Shown here piece after piece: positions 11,204-21,238 of a stretch of DNA of 64,000 bases. The stretch is taken from positions 1,473,501 to 1,537,500 of the forward strand of contig JAKNSE010000030.1 of assembly GCA_023525975.1 (NCBI GenBank). The letters are read 5' to 3'. The translations under genes and the position numbers were made by a program. Below the pieces are notes generated by a model. The model searched no databases and was not told the origin of the DNA. It was given only the letters and a program-made list of their open reading frames with translations. The stretch is from Smallanthus sonchifolius. Taxonomy: Eukaryota > Streptophyta > Magnoliopsida > Asterales > Asteraceae. Position 1 is the stretch's first letter; each line of letters opens with the position of its first letter.

Positions 11204-12682
11204 GACTGAACGTAGTGTACGCGTGAGGGGCTGGGCGTGGCGCCACCTCACCCCACCACGGGCGTGGAACACCGCGCCGATGGTGGGTGAGCGTGGGCGT
11301 GAGGGCTGAAGGTGGTGGTGTTCACCGGCGTGAGAGGGGAAATGTTAGTCAAAAACTAGCCGTTTGAGGATTAAATAATTTTTTTTTAAACTATCTATAT
11401 ATACAAACCAATTACCACTTCTTTAAAAACCTACACTCTATATATTTATAAATACTCACTAATTGTTTCAAGTTCCAATGGATTTATCTTCATTATCGGA
11501 TTCATCATCCGACTCATCGGATGGTGAAGAGCTTTTCGTGAGTGCGGTTCAAGCGTCAGTGATTTTTATAAATCATCTAGTCGAAGAATCTTCTAGAGTT
11601 TCAAGACGAGTCCGAGTCAACCGGGATCGTGCGGCTGCAAATGATCTTCTAATGAGAGATTATTTTACGGAAAATCAAAATTATAACGATAAATCTTTTA
11701 AACGTCGGTTTAGAGGGAGTCGTCCGTTATTCCTTTGAATTGTTGGGGATTTAGAACGCGAGTTCGAATATTTCCAACAAAAATATGACGCCCGAAGGAG
11801 GCTTGGGTTCACTTCTTTACAAAAGTGTACGTCGGCAATTCGACAACTCGCGTACGGGAAGGCAGCTGAATCAATGGATGACTATTTGAAGATGGCGGAT
11901 AAAACATCGCGTGATAGTCTTTTCCATTTTTGTGAAGGTATTTCTAAACTTATATATAAACTAATTTAGTATGGTAAAATATAAATTACTTTTTGTAACG
12001 TGTAAGTATAATTAGCTTGTATGGTAAAAATTATTTAAGGAAACCAACGAAAGTTGATATACAGAAATTGTACGACGCACATGAGTCTGTCCATTGCCTT
12101 CCAGGGATGCTTGGTAGCATCGACTGCATGCATTGGGAGTGGGAAAACTGTCCTACTGCGTGGCGAGGTCAACACCAACGCGGAGACCATCCTCGACCCA
12201 CATTAATGATCGAGGCCGTTGCATCGAACGATCTTTGGATTTGGCATGCATTCTTTGGTGTTGCGGGATCAAACAATGATATAAATGTTTTAGATCATTC
12301 ACATGTTTTCGACGATATCTAGAACGGCGTTGCACCCGGGTCTTCTTTTATTGCTAATGACAATGAATACAGTTTTGGTTATTATCTGGGCGACGGTATT
12401 TATCCAGAATATGCTACTATTGTCAAATCATTTACCTGTCCGCAAGAAAGGGATGAAAAAAGATGGTACTTTAAAAGAACTCAAGAGTCGGCGAGAAAAG
12501 ATATCGAACGGGCATTCGGTGTCTTAAAAAAGAAATGACATATAATTATGTAACTATTACAAAACTGGTCACCTTCACCCCACCATTGCACACCTGGGTG
12601 AGGGTGAGTTCTGCCAGTGTCTACATGGCGCCTACGTGGCACAGGGTGTTATCTCACCTTCACACTAGCATTACTCTTAGTC
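11204..12682 (+). mobile_element. PIF/Harbinger element with decayed transposase
   Basis: The ends are imperfect 14-bp inverted repeats (GACTGAACGTAGTG and complement GACTAAGAGTAATG) flanked on both sides by TAA (11201-11203 and 12683-12685), the 3-bp TWA target typical of PIF/Harbinger. The interior encodes the DDE transposase but not the Myb-like ORF1 that autonomous elements carry. The subterminal zones are GC-rich, with repeated CACCTCACCCCACCA-like sequence on both sides. Confidence 0.7.
11478..12537 (+). pseudogene. PIF/Harbinger DDE transposase, broken
   Basis: Nuclease-type transposase (plant transposon protein, DDE_Tnp_4 relatives) that would excise and insert the element together with a Myb-like partner. 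The first part starts at ATG 11478 with an acidic Ser-rich N-terminus. The core follows with YLRKPT, LPGMLGSIDCMHWEW (first catalytic Asp) and GSNNDINVLDHS (second Asp), then an ERAFGVLK segment. Breaks: TGA at 11736-11738, TAG at 12320-12322, and loss of the C-terminus after GVLKKK. AT-rich DNA around 11939-12015 separates the two parts and may be an intron or an indel region. The splice sites are not resolved. Confidence 0.8.
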
Positions 12683-12791
12683 TAAAAGTAACATTTACAT
12701 GACTATATCCTTTAAGATAGAAGTATGGTTTGACAATATCCCACATGTTGTGTTTCATAAAAGGGTTTTTAAATTTTAATGCGTAGTGGAA

Positions 12792-12793
<2 letters not shown>

Positions 12794-12825
<32 letters not shown>
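12794..12825. repeat. (TA)n tract before TA-flanked MITE 1
   Basis: Pure TA repeat directly abutting the GGG end of the next foldback element. Similar tracts separate each of the following elements (13226-13295, 13742-13757, about 14155-14186, 14506-14575, 14986-14997). Confidence 0.95.
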
Positions 12826-12831
<6 letters not shown>

Positions 12832-13219
12832 TGTTCAAATCAAAACCCACTCTTCGCGTCAAAACCCAAAAAAAACCCCGCAAAAATCGATCCAATCATG
12901 ATTTTTTTTAGTTTAATGAAATTATTACACGAATTCATCGTCACATCCTTTTTTGCATTTTTGTAAATTCGTAAGTGTGAGAAAGTTTACACTAGTGTAA
13001 GTTGGGTTACATTGGTGTGTAAATTTTAATTATTTTTACATCACTGTAACCCAACTTACACCGGGGTAAACTTTCTCACACTTACGAATTTGAAAAAACG
13101 CAAAAAAGAACATGACGTTGAATTCGTGTAATAATGTTCTTTAAAAAAAATTGATGATTGGATCGATTTTTGCGGGGTTTTTTCGGGTTTTGACGCGAAG
13201 AGTGGGTTTGATTTGAACA

Positions 13220-13225
<6 letters not shown>
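12826..13225. mobile_element. TA-flanked MITE 1 (400-bp foldback)
   Basis: Starts GGGTAGTGTTCAAATC and ends with its complement GATTTGAACACTACCC. The arms pair over more than 100 bp, including the segment AAAACCCACTCTTCGCGTC. The centre holds TTTACACTAGTGTAAG and related dyads. It lies between TA repeats and does not code. Confidence 0.85.
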
Positions 13226-13295
<70 letters not shown>

Positions 13296-13298
<3 letters not shown>

Positions 13299-13741
13299 GG
13301 TGGTTCTAATAAAAACCCACTTGAGTTGAAGAAACCCACTAAACCCTGTTTACATATGTAAAAAAAAACTTTTTATTTTTGGGATGGATTCTACATTCAA
13401 TTTTAACACTTTTGGTGAAAAAATTATAAAAAAGCGTCGAGCGGTTGTTTTTTAATTTTTTTTTTATATAAAAATCTGACTTTTTTTACATATGTAAATG
13501 CTGTTTTTTACATATGTAAGTGCTGACGTAAGCATACGTAATAAAAAAAAACGCTGATTTTTGTTTTTTTTACATGTTTTTTATTTTTATATTTATTCGG
13601 CGTTTTTTTAATTTTTTTTGCGAACCTACTTTTTTTTGGGTAAATAATCAATCCCAAATTTTATAAAAAAAAATTCGAATTTTTTTCAAAGGGTTTCTTG
13701 GGTTTTTACAACTCAAGAGGGTTTTTATTCTACACTTCCCC
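13296..13741. mobile_element. TA-flanked MITE 2
   Basis: 446-bp foldback. The left arm GGGGGTGGTTCTAATAAAAA pairs with the right-arm complement GGGGAAGTGTAGAATAAAAA, and both continue through CTTGAGTTG. The interior holds three TTTACATATGTAAA-type palindromes (first at 13349-13362). TA tracts lie on both sides. Confidence 0.8.
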
Positions 13742-13757
13742 TATATATATATATATA

Positions 13758-14148
13758 GGGGAGGGATCAAGAGAAACCACAAAGTTAGGCGAAAACCACT
13801 AAAAGCCAATCAAATAATTTGTAGATTTTTTATTTTTTAATTTATTTCTAAGTGCATTAATATAATATTACACAATTTATCAAAAAATCATTTTACATAT
13901 CGTGTTTTACGTATACGTAACCGCAATTTTTTTGTTTTCTGTTCACGTATACGTAATGTTACGTATACGTAAGCCAATACTTAAATGATTTTTTGGTTAA
14001 AATGTGTAATATTACATTGATACTCTTATAAATAAATAAAAATAAAATAAAATAAAAAATAAATATTATTATATGTTTGGTTAAAATTGGGTTTTTTAGT
14101 GGTTTTCTCGGTTTTCGTCTAACTATGTGGTTTTCTCTGGAACCCTCA
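13758..14148. mobile_element. TA-flanked MITE 3
   Basis: Left arm GGGGAGGGATCAAGAGAAAC, right-arm complement GAGGGTTCCAGAGAAAACC. Both arms contain TTAGGCGAAAACC-like sequence. The 14-bp palindrome TTACGTATACGTAA occurs at 13907-13920 and again near 13959. It is the same family as the longer element at 58758-60047. Confidence 0.75.
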
Positions 14149-14152
14149 GCTA

Positions 14153-14186
<34 letters not shown>

Positions 14187-14189
<3 letters not shown>

Positions 14190-14500
14190 AAGGGTTCAAA
14201 TACTAACCAACTTTTTATGTGATATACGTGCTAACCACTATAAAACAATCACATAATTTATAAATTATTTTTTCTTTTATTTGTTAAAATAGTATTTAAA
14301 TATGTTGAATAAGTATTTTGAACGTAAATACGGAAACGATGAGTTTTACGTATACGTACCAAATAATGTTACATATATGTGACACATAGTGTTTACATAT
14401 ATGTAACAATAACATAATGATAATTGTTACATATACGTAACACTATGTTTGAGAGTGGTTATCATGTTTATCACATAAATATTGGTTAGCATTTGAACCT

Positions 14501-14505
<5 letters not shown>
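14187..14505. mobile_element. TA-flanked MITE 4
   Basis: 319-bp foldback with arms GGGAAGGGTTCAAATACTAA and complement GGGTAAGGTTCAAATGCTAA. The centre has several TTACATATATGTAAC and ACGTATACGTA palindromes. A half copy lies at 25719-25950. Confidence 0.8.
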
Positions 14506-14575
<70 letters not shown>

Positions 14576-14579
<4 letters not shown>

Positions 14580-14985
14580 TAGGTTCAAATGAGAACTCAT
14601 AAATACTTGATAACTCGCGAGAACTCGTCAAAAAACCAATTAAAACCATTTTTTTTTGTTTTCACTATCTTTATTATTAAAATATTACATAAAAAATGAT
14701 TTATCTCTTCAATTAATTAATTACTTCTCTCTAAATTATCCTTAAAAAAATTTATATACATGTGTAAATGGTAAACACTTACACATGTGTAAGTGGTAAA
14801 CTTACACAAGTGTATATTTTTTTTTAATATATGAAGACATGTAAATTTACATATATAAATTCATTTTTTTATGTTGTATTTTAACAATAAAAATAGTAAA
14901 AACAAAAAAAATGGTTTTGATTGTATTTTTGACGAGTTCTCGGGAGTTCTCAAAATATTTAGGAGTTCTCAAATGATGCATTCCC
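14576..14985. mobile_element. TA-flanked MITE 5
   Basis: 410-bp foldback. The left arm GGGTTAGGTTCAAATGAGAA pairs with the complement of TTCTCAAATGATGCATTCCC. CTTACACATGTGTAAG lies at 14778-14793. It is flanked by (TA)n. Confidence 0.8.
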
Positions 14986-14997
14986 TATATATATATA

Positions 14998-17080
14998 GGG
15001 AATGGAAAAACTTATCCGGATCCGGTGGTGGAAAAACTTCTCCGGATCCGGCCGATCAAGGGTTTTTACAGCTACCAATCGCTACTGCTCATTATGGAAA
15101 TGAGTGTTCCAATGGAGATCTCAAACATATTTTTTTATATAGCTACTGATAATATTCTTCCAAAATCATCAAAAGGTATTGTGAATTCTTTTCTAATGTA
15201 ACCTGAGTTAGTGATTTTTGTTTGACAATGAAATCAATACTAAACATTTTGCAAGCTGTGTTTCTTGTTTTGTAATAAAATAAACACGAGCGCATATCCA
15301 ACTTTGAATAATCTTGCTTCTTTGAATAAAACGCTGCGTACTTGACCGAGAGTTATAATTCATTATGACATTTTCTGGTGACTTAGAAATTAATTTGTCT
15401 CCCTCGTTTTTTCATAAAAAGAAGGCGTTCTGCAGGTAGATCCGGCGACCTGTTGAAGACGATGAGTTGTTGATGCCACATCAGGAAATCGTAGATCTGA
15501 AAGCATCCCAGAACAAGATCCGGAATCTACACTCGCTGGTCTTCATCTTCGTTCCTACACTCGCCGGATTTGTCACCGGCGGATCAGCACTCGCCAGTCA
15601 TCTCTTCTTTGATACTTCTTCTTTGTCACCTATAAGTAGATGAGATTACAATATCCCCTTTACGAGAAAGGAATTTGGGGAAGCCACAAATCAGATCTAA
15701 AGAGTTTTAACAAGGTAATCTAATCTATTATTATAGTTTTCATTTTGCTTGTGATAACTTTAATATACTGATAAAAGGATACTTCTGGAGTTGCGGTATG
15801 AAATTTGCTTAAATAACAAGTCATCATTTGCTAAATAATCCATAAAACACATCTTATCACAATTCTTGAATCATCTATTATAAACCTTTGATAGATGGTT
15901 GTATCCTAAATCAATGTTCAATAGGTCAAATATTTTATACCTTTAACCTGGTTTTTGAAGCAAGATCTGAAATTTTAAAGAGTTTTTAAACTTATCAAAT
16001 TTGTATAAAGAATTGGGTTCTGGGGTTAAAAAGTTTCTTTTTAAAAATCCATTGGTTTCCATAAAAATCCTTTGGTTTCCATGAAAAATCCATTATCTCC
16101 CAAAAACCGAGCAGGCTCCACAGATTGGATGCCATGAAAATGGTGAAATCAAACATCAACTTCAAATTTGTATAAAAAATAAAAGTTTTAAATCTTGTTT
16201 AAAAAATTTCTTGTTAAAAAAGTTTTTACACATGTTTAAATTGGGGATTTATGGTTTTAAACGGGTCTGAACCGCAAAATAGGGTTTTTATGCACATTTG
16301 GAAAGCCGCAATTTTAATTTACACATGTTTAAATTCAATTTACACATATGTAAACTGAAGTTACACAAGTATAAAGAGTTGTTATTCATATCTTTTTTAT
16401 GTTGATTCTAATTTGAACATGTATGAAATTGTCTTTGTACATATTTAGAAAGCCTCGATTTTAATTTACACATGTTTAAATTGAATTTACACATGTGTAA
16501 ACTAAATTTACACAAGTGTAAATAGTTGTTATTCATGTGTTTTTGTTGACTCTGATCTGAACATGTATGAAATTGTCTTTGTCCATGTGTACATACATAT
16601 GTAAAATTGTCTTTGTTCATGTGAATTGATTTTTGTATATGGGTTTTAGATGGGGTAGCAAGCACATGAGTGATCGAAGATCTTGGTTCAATACGGTGTA
16701 AAAGTTGGCTTCTTTGTGTATATGTTTTTTTTGTAAGAATATTTGTATATTTTGGATGTAATTTTCTGTTGTAAATATGTGCAAACTAATTTCTTTTTGA
16801 ACAATCAGTATGTGCACACACAAAACAGTCATATTGATCTGGATATGGATATATAAAGAGAGAGAGAGAGAGAGGGAGGGAGAGAGAGAATAGAGAGAGT
16901 GATTTTTATTAAATCTAATAATGTAAATTACACATATACCCTTTTGGAGGGTTTATTAATTATTTTAAAAAGAAAAAATCTAGATTAAATCTCAGCCATA
17001 AAATAAAATATACCAAATTGAATATGTGGTCAGAAATTAGTTTAAGGGTTTTCACAATAAGGAAGGTTTTTCATTTGATA
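14998..17080. mobile_element. large foldback-family element A (boundaries tentative)
   Basis: Begins GGGAATGGAAAAACTTATCC after a TA tract. Its right part (16220-16860) is the inverted counterpart of 17330-18000 in element B, including a shared segment with TCTTGGTTCAA and ACACCGT...AAAAGT. It contains many TTTACACATGTGTAAA-type palindromes (16318-16515), a (GA)n tract at 16856-16900, and a non-coding GC-richer stretch around 15420-15600 in which I recognise no gene. The right boundary against element B is unclear. Confidence 0.45.
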
Positions 17081-18283
17081 GGGGACGTATCGGTTGTAAA
17101 CACTGAGTTGTTGTGAAAACCCTTAAACTCAACCACAACCACCAATTCAAAATTACTTATTATAATATGTGGTTGTAATTGAATCTGAGTTTTTTTTATT
17201 TTAAATTAAAAAACATGTGGTCTAAATTTAATAAATGGGTAAAAAGGTAAATACACTTTTTTTTCTTTTTCTTTTTATTAAATATTGGTAAACACACATT
17301 CTCTCTCTCATCAATCAATATGCAGATAAATATGATTTTTAAAGAACCCATGTGTAAAACTAATTTACACATATTTACAAATCAGAAAACTACATCAAAA
17401 ATACTCAAATATTTTTACAAAAAAAACATATACACAAGGAAGCCGACTTTTACACCGTCTTGAACCAAGATCTTTGAGCCCTCATGTGCTTGCTACCCCT
17501 TCTAAAAACCATACACAAAAATCAATTCACATGAACAAAAACAATTTACATATGTATATACACATCAACAAAGACAATTTCATACATGTTCAGATCAGAA
17601 TCAACATAAAAACATATGAATAACAACTCTTTACACTTGTGTAAATTCAGTTTACACATGTGTAAATTCAATTTAAACAAGTGTAAATTAAAATTGGGCT
17701 TTTCCAAATATGTACAAAGACAATTTTATACGTGTTCAGATCAGAATCAAAGTAAAAACACATGAATAACAACTCTTTACACTTGTGTAACTTCAGTTTA
17801 CACTTGTGTAAATTCAGTTTATACATTGTGTAAATTCAATTTAAACACGTGTAAATTAAAATTGGGCTTTTCAAATCTATATAAAAACCCTATTTTTTTT
17901 GTTCAGACCCGTTTAAAACCATAAAGCCTCAATTTAAATTCAGTTTACACATCTCTAAATCCAGTTTACACATTTGAAATAACCCTAGAAACAAATTCAA
18001 AGAATCAAAAAAAGTAATCCCCAAATATTTAACCAGGGTTACACATATCATGAAAGTAAAAAAAAATTGTTAAACAAATAAACAAAAAATTAATTCTAGG
18101 AATAGACAGAAGCTCAAAGCAGCTAAAGAAAGAGTATCAAGTGTAAACAACAATAAATCAAAAATCAAGTAGTACTCCAAGGTACTTGTTTAAACACCTT
18201 TCCTGTACCAACAAATTGTAACCAAAGAATCACTCTCTCCTAAAAAATTAGGGAGATTCTAACCACACACGGAATATTGCTAA

Positions 18284-18520
18284 TTGGACCCGCCGCCGCC
18301 CTATACGCCCTCGTATAGGGCAATACGAGGGCGTATAGAGTTCAGTCACTGCCAACAGAATGCCACGTGTCATTCTCTGTCTGACGGCTGGTCCAATACG
18401 TGGCGTATTGACCTATACGCAGCGTATGAGGCACGGGTTATATTTTTGCTTCAAAAGTTGGAAGAGGTGGGAGTTTATGAATCCTATACTTGGCGTATTG
18501 ACCTATACGCCACGTATAGA
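18284..18520. repeat. left subterminal palindrome cluster of the ATACG MULE
   Basis: Two pairs of TATACG-type palindromes (18300-18340 and 18398-18430) separated by a roughly 60-bp spacer containing GCCACGTGTC, with a further pair at 18482-18520. The first two pairs and their spacer are conserved at 9165-9300 in the derivative. Confidence 0.8.
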
Positions 18521-18844
18521 TATTTTTTATTTAATTATATTTTTTTTATTTTATTTATATTTTGTTTATTTTTATTTTAATTTATATAATTTTGTTAATA
18601 TAAGTTTGTTATCTATTTATAAATTTTATATATATTTTTTTTTTTAAACATTTGTTATATTTTTACAGTATAACCAAGCAAAGTATTAAACATTACAAAC
18701 CAAACAAAATATTAAACATTACAACCAAACAAATTAACTAAACATTATATACATTACATCAAAAAATTAAATATATATACATCAAAATGTTTTACATACA
18801 TAACAACGAAAGAAACAAAATACAAATAAAATAACTAAAGCTAA

Positions 18845-20175
18845 GCGGGTCCGTCGTCACCCTGACCGCCTCCGCCCTCATCCTGACCCGCCACGCCCTC
18901 ATCCTGAACGGGGTCGTCCGGATAATGACGTCGCGGTGGTAGTGGGCGTGGCTCGATGCCGGCGGCTCGTGACAGATCAACGATCTGTCCAACCGCCCAC
19001 ATCATCAGGTCCTCCATGCGATCGAGTTGACGACCCTGTCACCGTGAGTCGGCAACAAGGCCATCAAGCAATGCCTGGGTAGCCCTCTCCAGCCTAACAG
19101 ACCGACGTACGTGTCGGGGATGCTGTGGCGGATGGTCGTGGATGGCCTCGACGTGCGGCAGCGCGTCCTCCATCGCCACACCATGTAGCGGATGAGGCAT
19201 AGGCGGGTCCCCCTGTCCAGGCATCTGCGGCAACGGCACCGGGACCCAAACCTGGTCCTGGACGGCCCCTACGAACCGAAGGCCCTGCGGGAATCGGTGC
19301 GTGATGCGCATGCCGCTCGTCGTGCGACGGTCTAATCGGACAGGGGGAAGGGCCGGTGACCTCGCAGGCTCATGCACGTCAAATGGTGTAACCGAGCGCA
19401 TGATCTGCGTGATGAAAGCACCGCCATACAAAAGCCCGCGCTTCTGCCGCATATAGGCAGATGCAAAATAAAGCGCAAGGCACGTCGATAGGTCGCACCG
19501 CCTGCCAGTAAGCATACAATAGAGAAAGAAGAGGTCTCTATCGGTGCACCACTCACGGCTTTTCAGACGCGGTGCGATCGACGTCGAAATAAGCCGGTGC
19601 AGATATCTATACAAAGGGTCTCTAATACCCGAGACCCTCCCCTTGGTAACCAACCAAGGACTATCTGAAATCAAGCCCCAAAAAACAAGGAGTTCCTCCT
19701 TGTCCACCTCCGTCACCGCCTCTTCAAAAAGTGGCGTGACCGTCTCAGGCTCGTGGTAGAAGCCCGTCGTGACGGCCCACTGACGGAGGGTCTGACGGTA
19801 AACGATCCCAAAGATCGAAAAGGAAATATGATCCGGATCCATATCCGGCGCCTCCCCGGGAAGAGGCTCTAGCCCAGCCTCTGAGTAGATGAACGTCGAA
19901 AGAAACTCGACGACCACCTCTCGGTAGGTCTCCGTGAACGATAGATCAAAAAGACGCGACCATGGCGTGTCCTGGCCGATGATGGCCCTAGCCCGCTCGG
20001 CCTCCTGTACCTCCTCGAGGAGCGCCCAATCAACTGCAGTCCCTGGACCCAACCGCACCTCCCGGAGCTTCTGGCACCGGGCATACGCCTCCGAGTCAGC
20101 CGGAAAACCCAAAAAAGGGTAGTGCGCAAGATCGTCTAGCGGCTCCATATGAATATCATCATCATGATCCGCCAT
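18845..20175 (-). CDS. Athila-ORF1-like protein carried by the MULE (internal stop)
   Basis: The reading frame starts at ATG 20175 and runs 378 codons to TGA at 19039-19041. It stays open beyond that for about 64 more codons to near 18845, including an acidic Gly-rich tail. The middle (FFLYCMLTGRRC...ALYFASAYMRQKRG...GGAFITQIMRS) resembles the Arabidopsis retrotransposon ORF-1 / Athila ORF1 family, whose biochemical role is unknown. An N-terminal acidic segment and a C-terminal Pro/Arg-rich region flank it. The gene is clearly more GC-rich than its surroundings. The 910-bp derivative at 9119-10028 retains its last codons. I infer it is cargo or an accessory gene of the MULE. The family assignment rests on pattern memory only. 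Confidence 0.7.
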
Positions 20176-20389
20176 ATCTGATAATAATTAATTGTTTTTA
20201 ATTTTAAATAATAAAAAATAAATAATAATAATATATTGTTTTTAATTTTAAATAATAAAAAATAAATAATAATAATATATTGTTTTTATTTTAAATAATA
20301 ATAATATATTGTTTTTTATTTTAAATAATAAATAATAATAATAATTAATTTTTTTTTATTTTAAATAATAAAATAATTTTTTTTTAAAC

Positions 20390-21070
20390 CTATACGCCAC
20401 GTATAGCCTTATACGTGGCGTATAGGCTGTTACCGGGTAAACCAAGCCATACGCAGGCCAGTTACCGGGCAAACTAAGCCATACGCGGGCAACCAGGCCA
20501 TACGCGGGCTAAGTTGCCGAGAACATGAGCCATACGCAACATATAGATCTATACGTGGCGTATGGCTTCATCGTCTTCCTCAGACGAAATATACGCCACG
20601 TATGGCCCTATACGTGGCGTATAGTTCTTAAGTTTCAATCCAAAAATCGCTAATCTACCCAGTTTTACCCGCTAATATTCAATATAAACCTAACATTAAT
20701 GATCGTGGGTGTAGAGACGTACATTTTCGAAGTTTTTTTGAGACGACAATCCTAATCAACGAGCTTTTTTTCCGGTCGCGTATGGGTTAGTGTTTGTTTG
20801 TTTTGGGTCGTTTGGGTCTGTACGCTGCGTTTTCCTGGTATATCAAGTGGCTATACGCCGCGTATAGATCAATACGTGGCGTATAGCCACCAACCTTTGG
20901 TATTCTATACGTCACGTATAGATCTATATGTGGCGTATAACCTTTAAAATATCTTGTTCAAGATATTTTAAAGGTTATACGCCACGTATAGGTCAATACG
21001 TGGCGTATAACCTATAAAATATCTTGTTCAAGTCTATACGCCACGTATGGCCCTATACGTGGCGTATAGA
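20390..21070. repeat. array of paired CTATACGTGGCGTATAG palindromes
   Basis: At least seven compound palindromes, each made of an ATACGCCACGTAT half, a short GGCC/GATC-like linker and an ATACGTGGCGTAT half (near 20392, 20530, 20588, 20850, 20903, 20975 and 21033). They lie between the Athila-ORF1-like gene and the transposase gene. They could be transposase binding sites or bidirectional terminator/promoter structures, but nothing in the sequence proves a function. Confidence 0.85.
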
Positions 21071-21238
21071 ATATTAAATTAAAATTAGTTATATTTAATT
21101 AAAATTAATCAAAAACTAATAAAATATTAATTATAATTAACTTAAAATTAATTTAAAATAATTAAAATTACAAATAATTAAAATTTAAAATAATTAAATT
21201 GACCCTATACTTAAAATTAATAAAAAACTAATAAAGCA

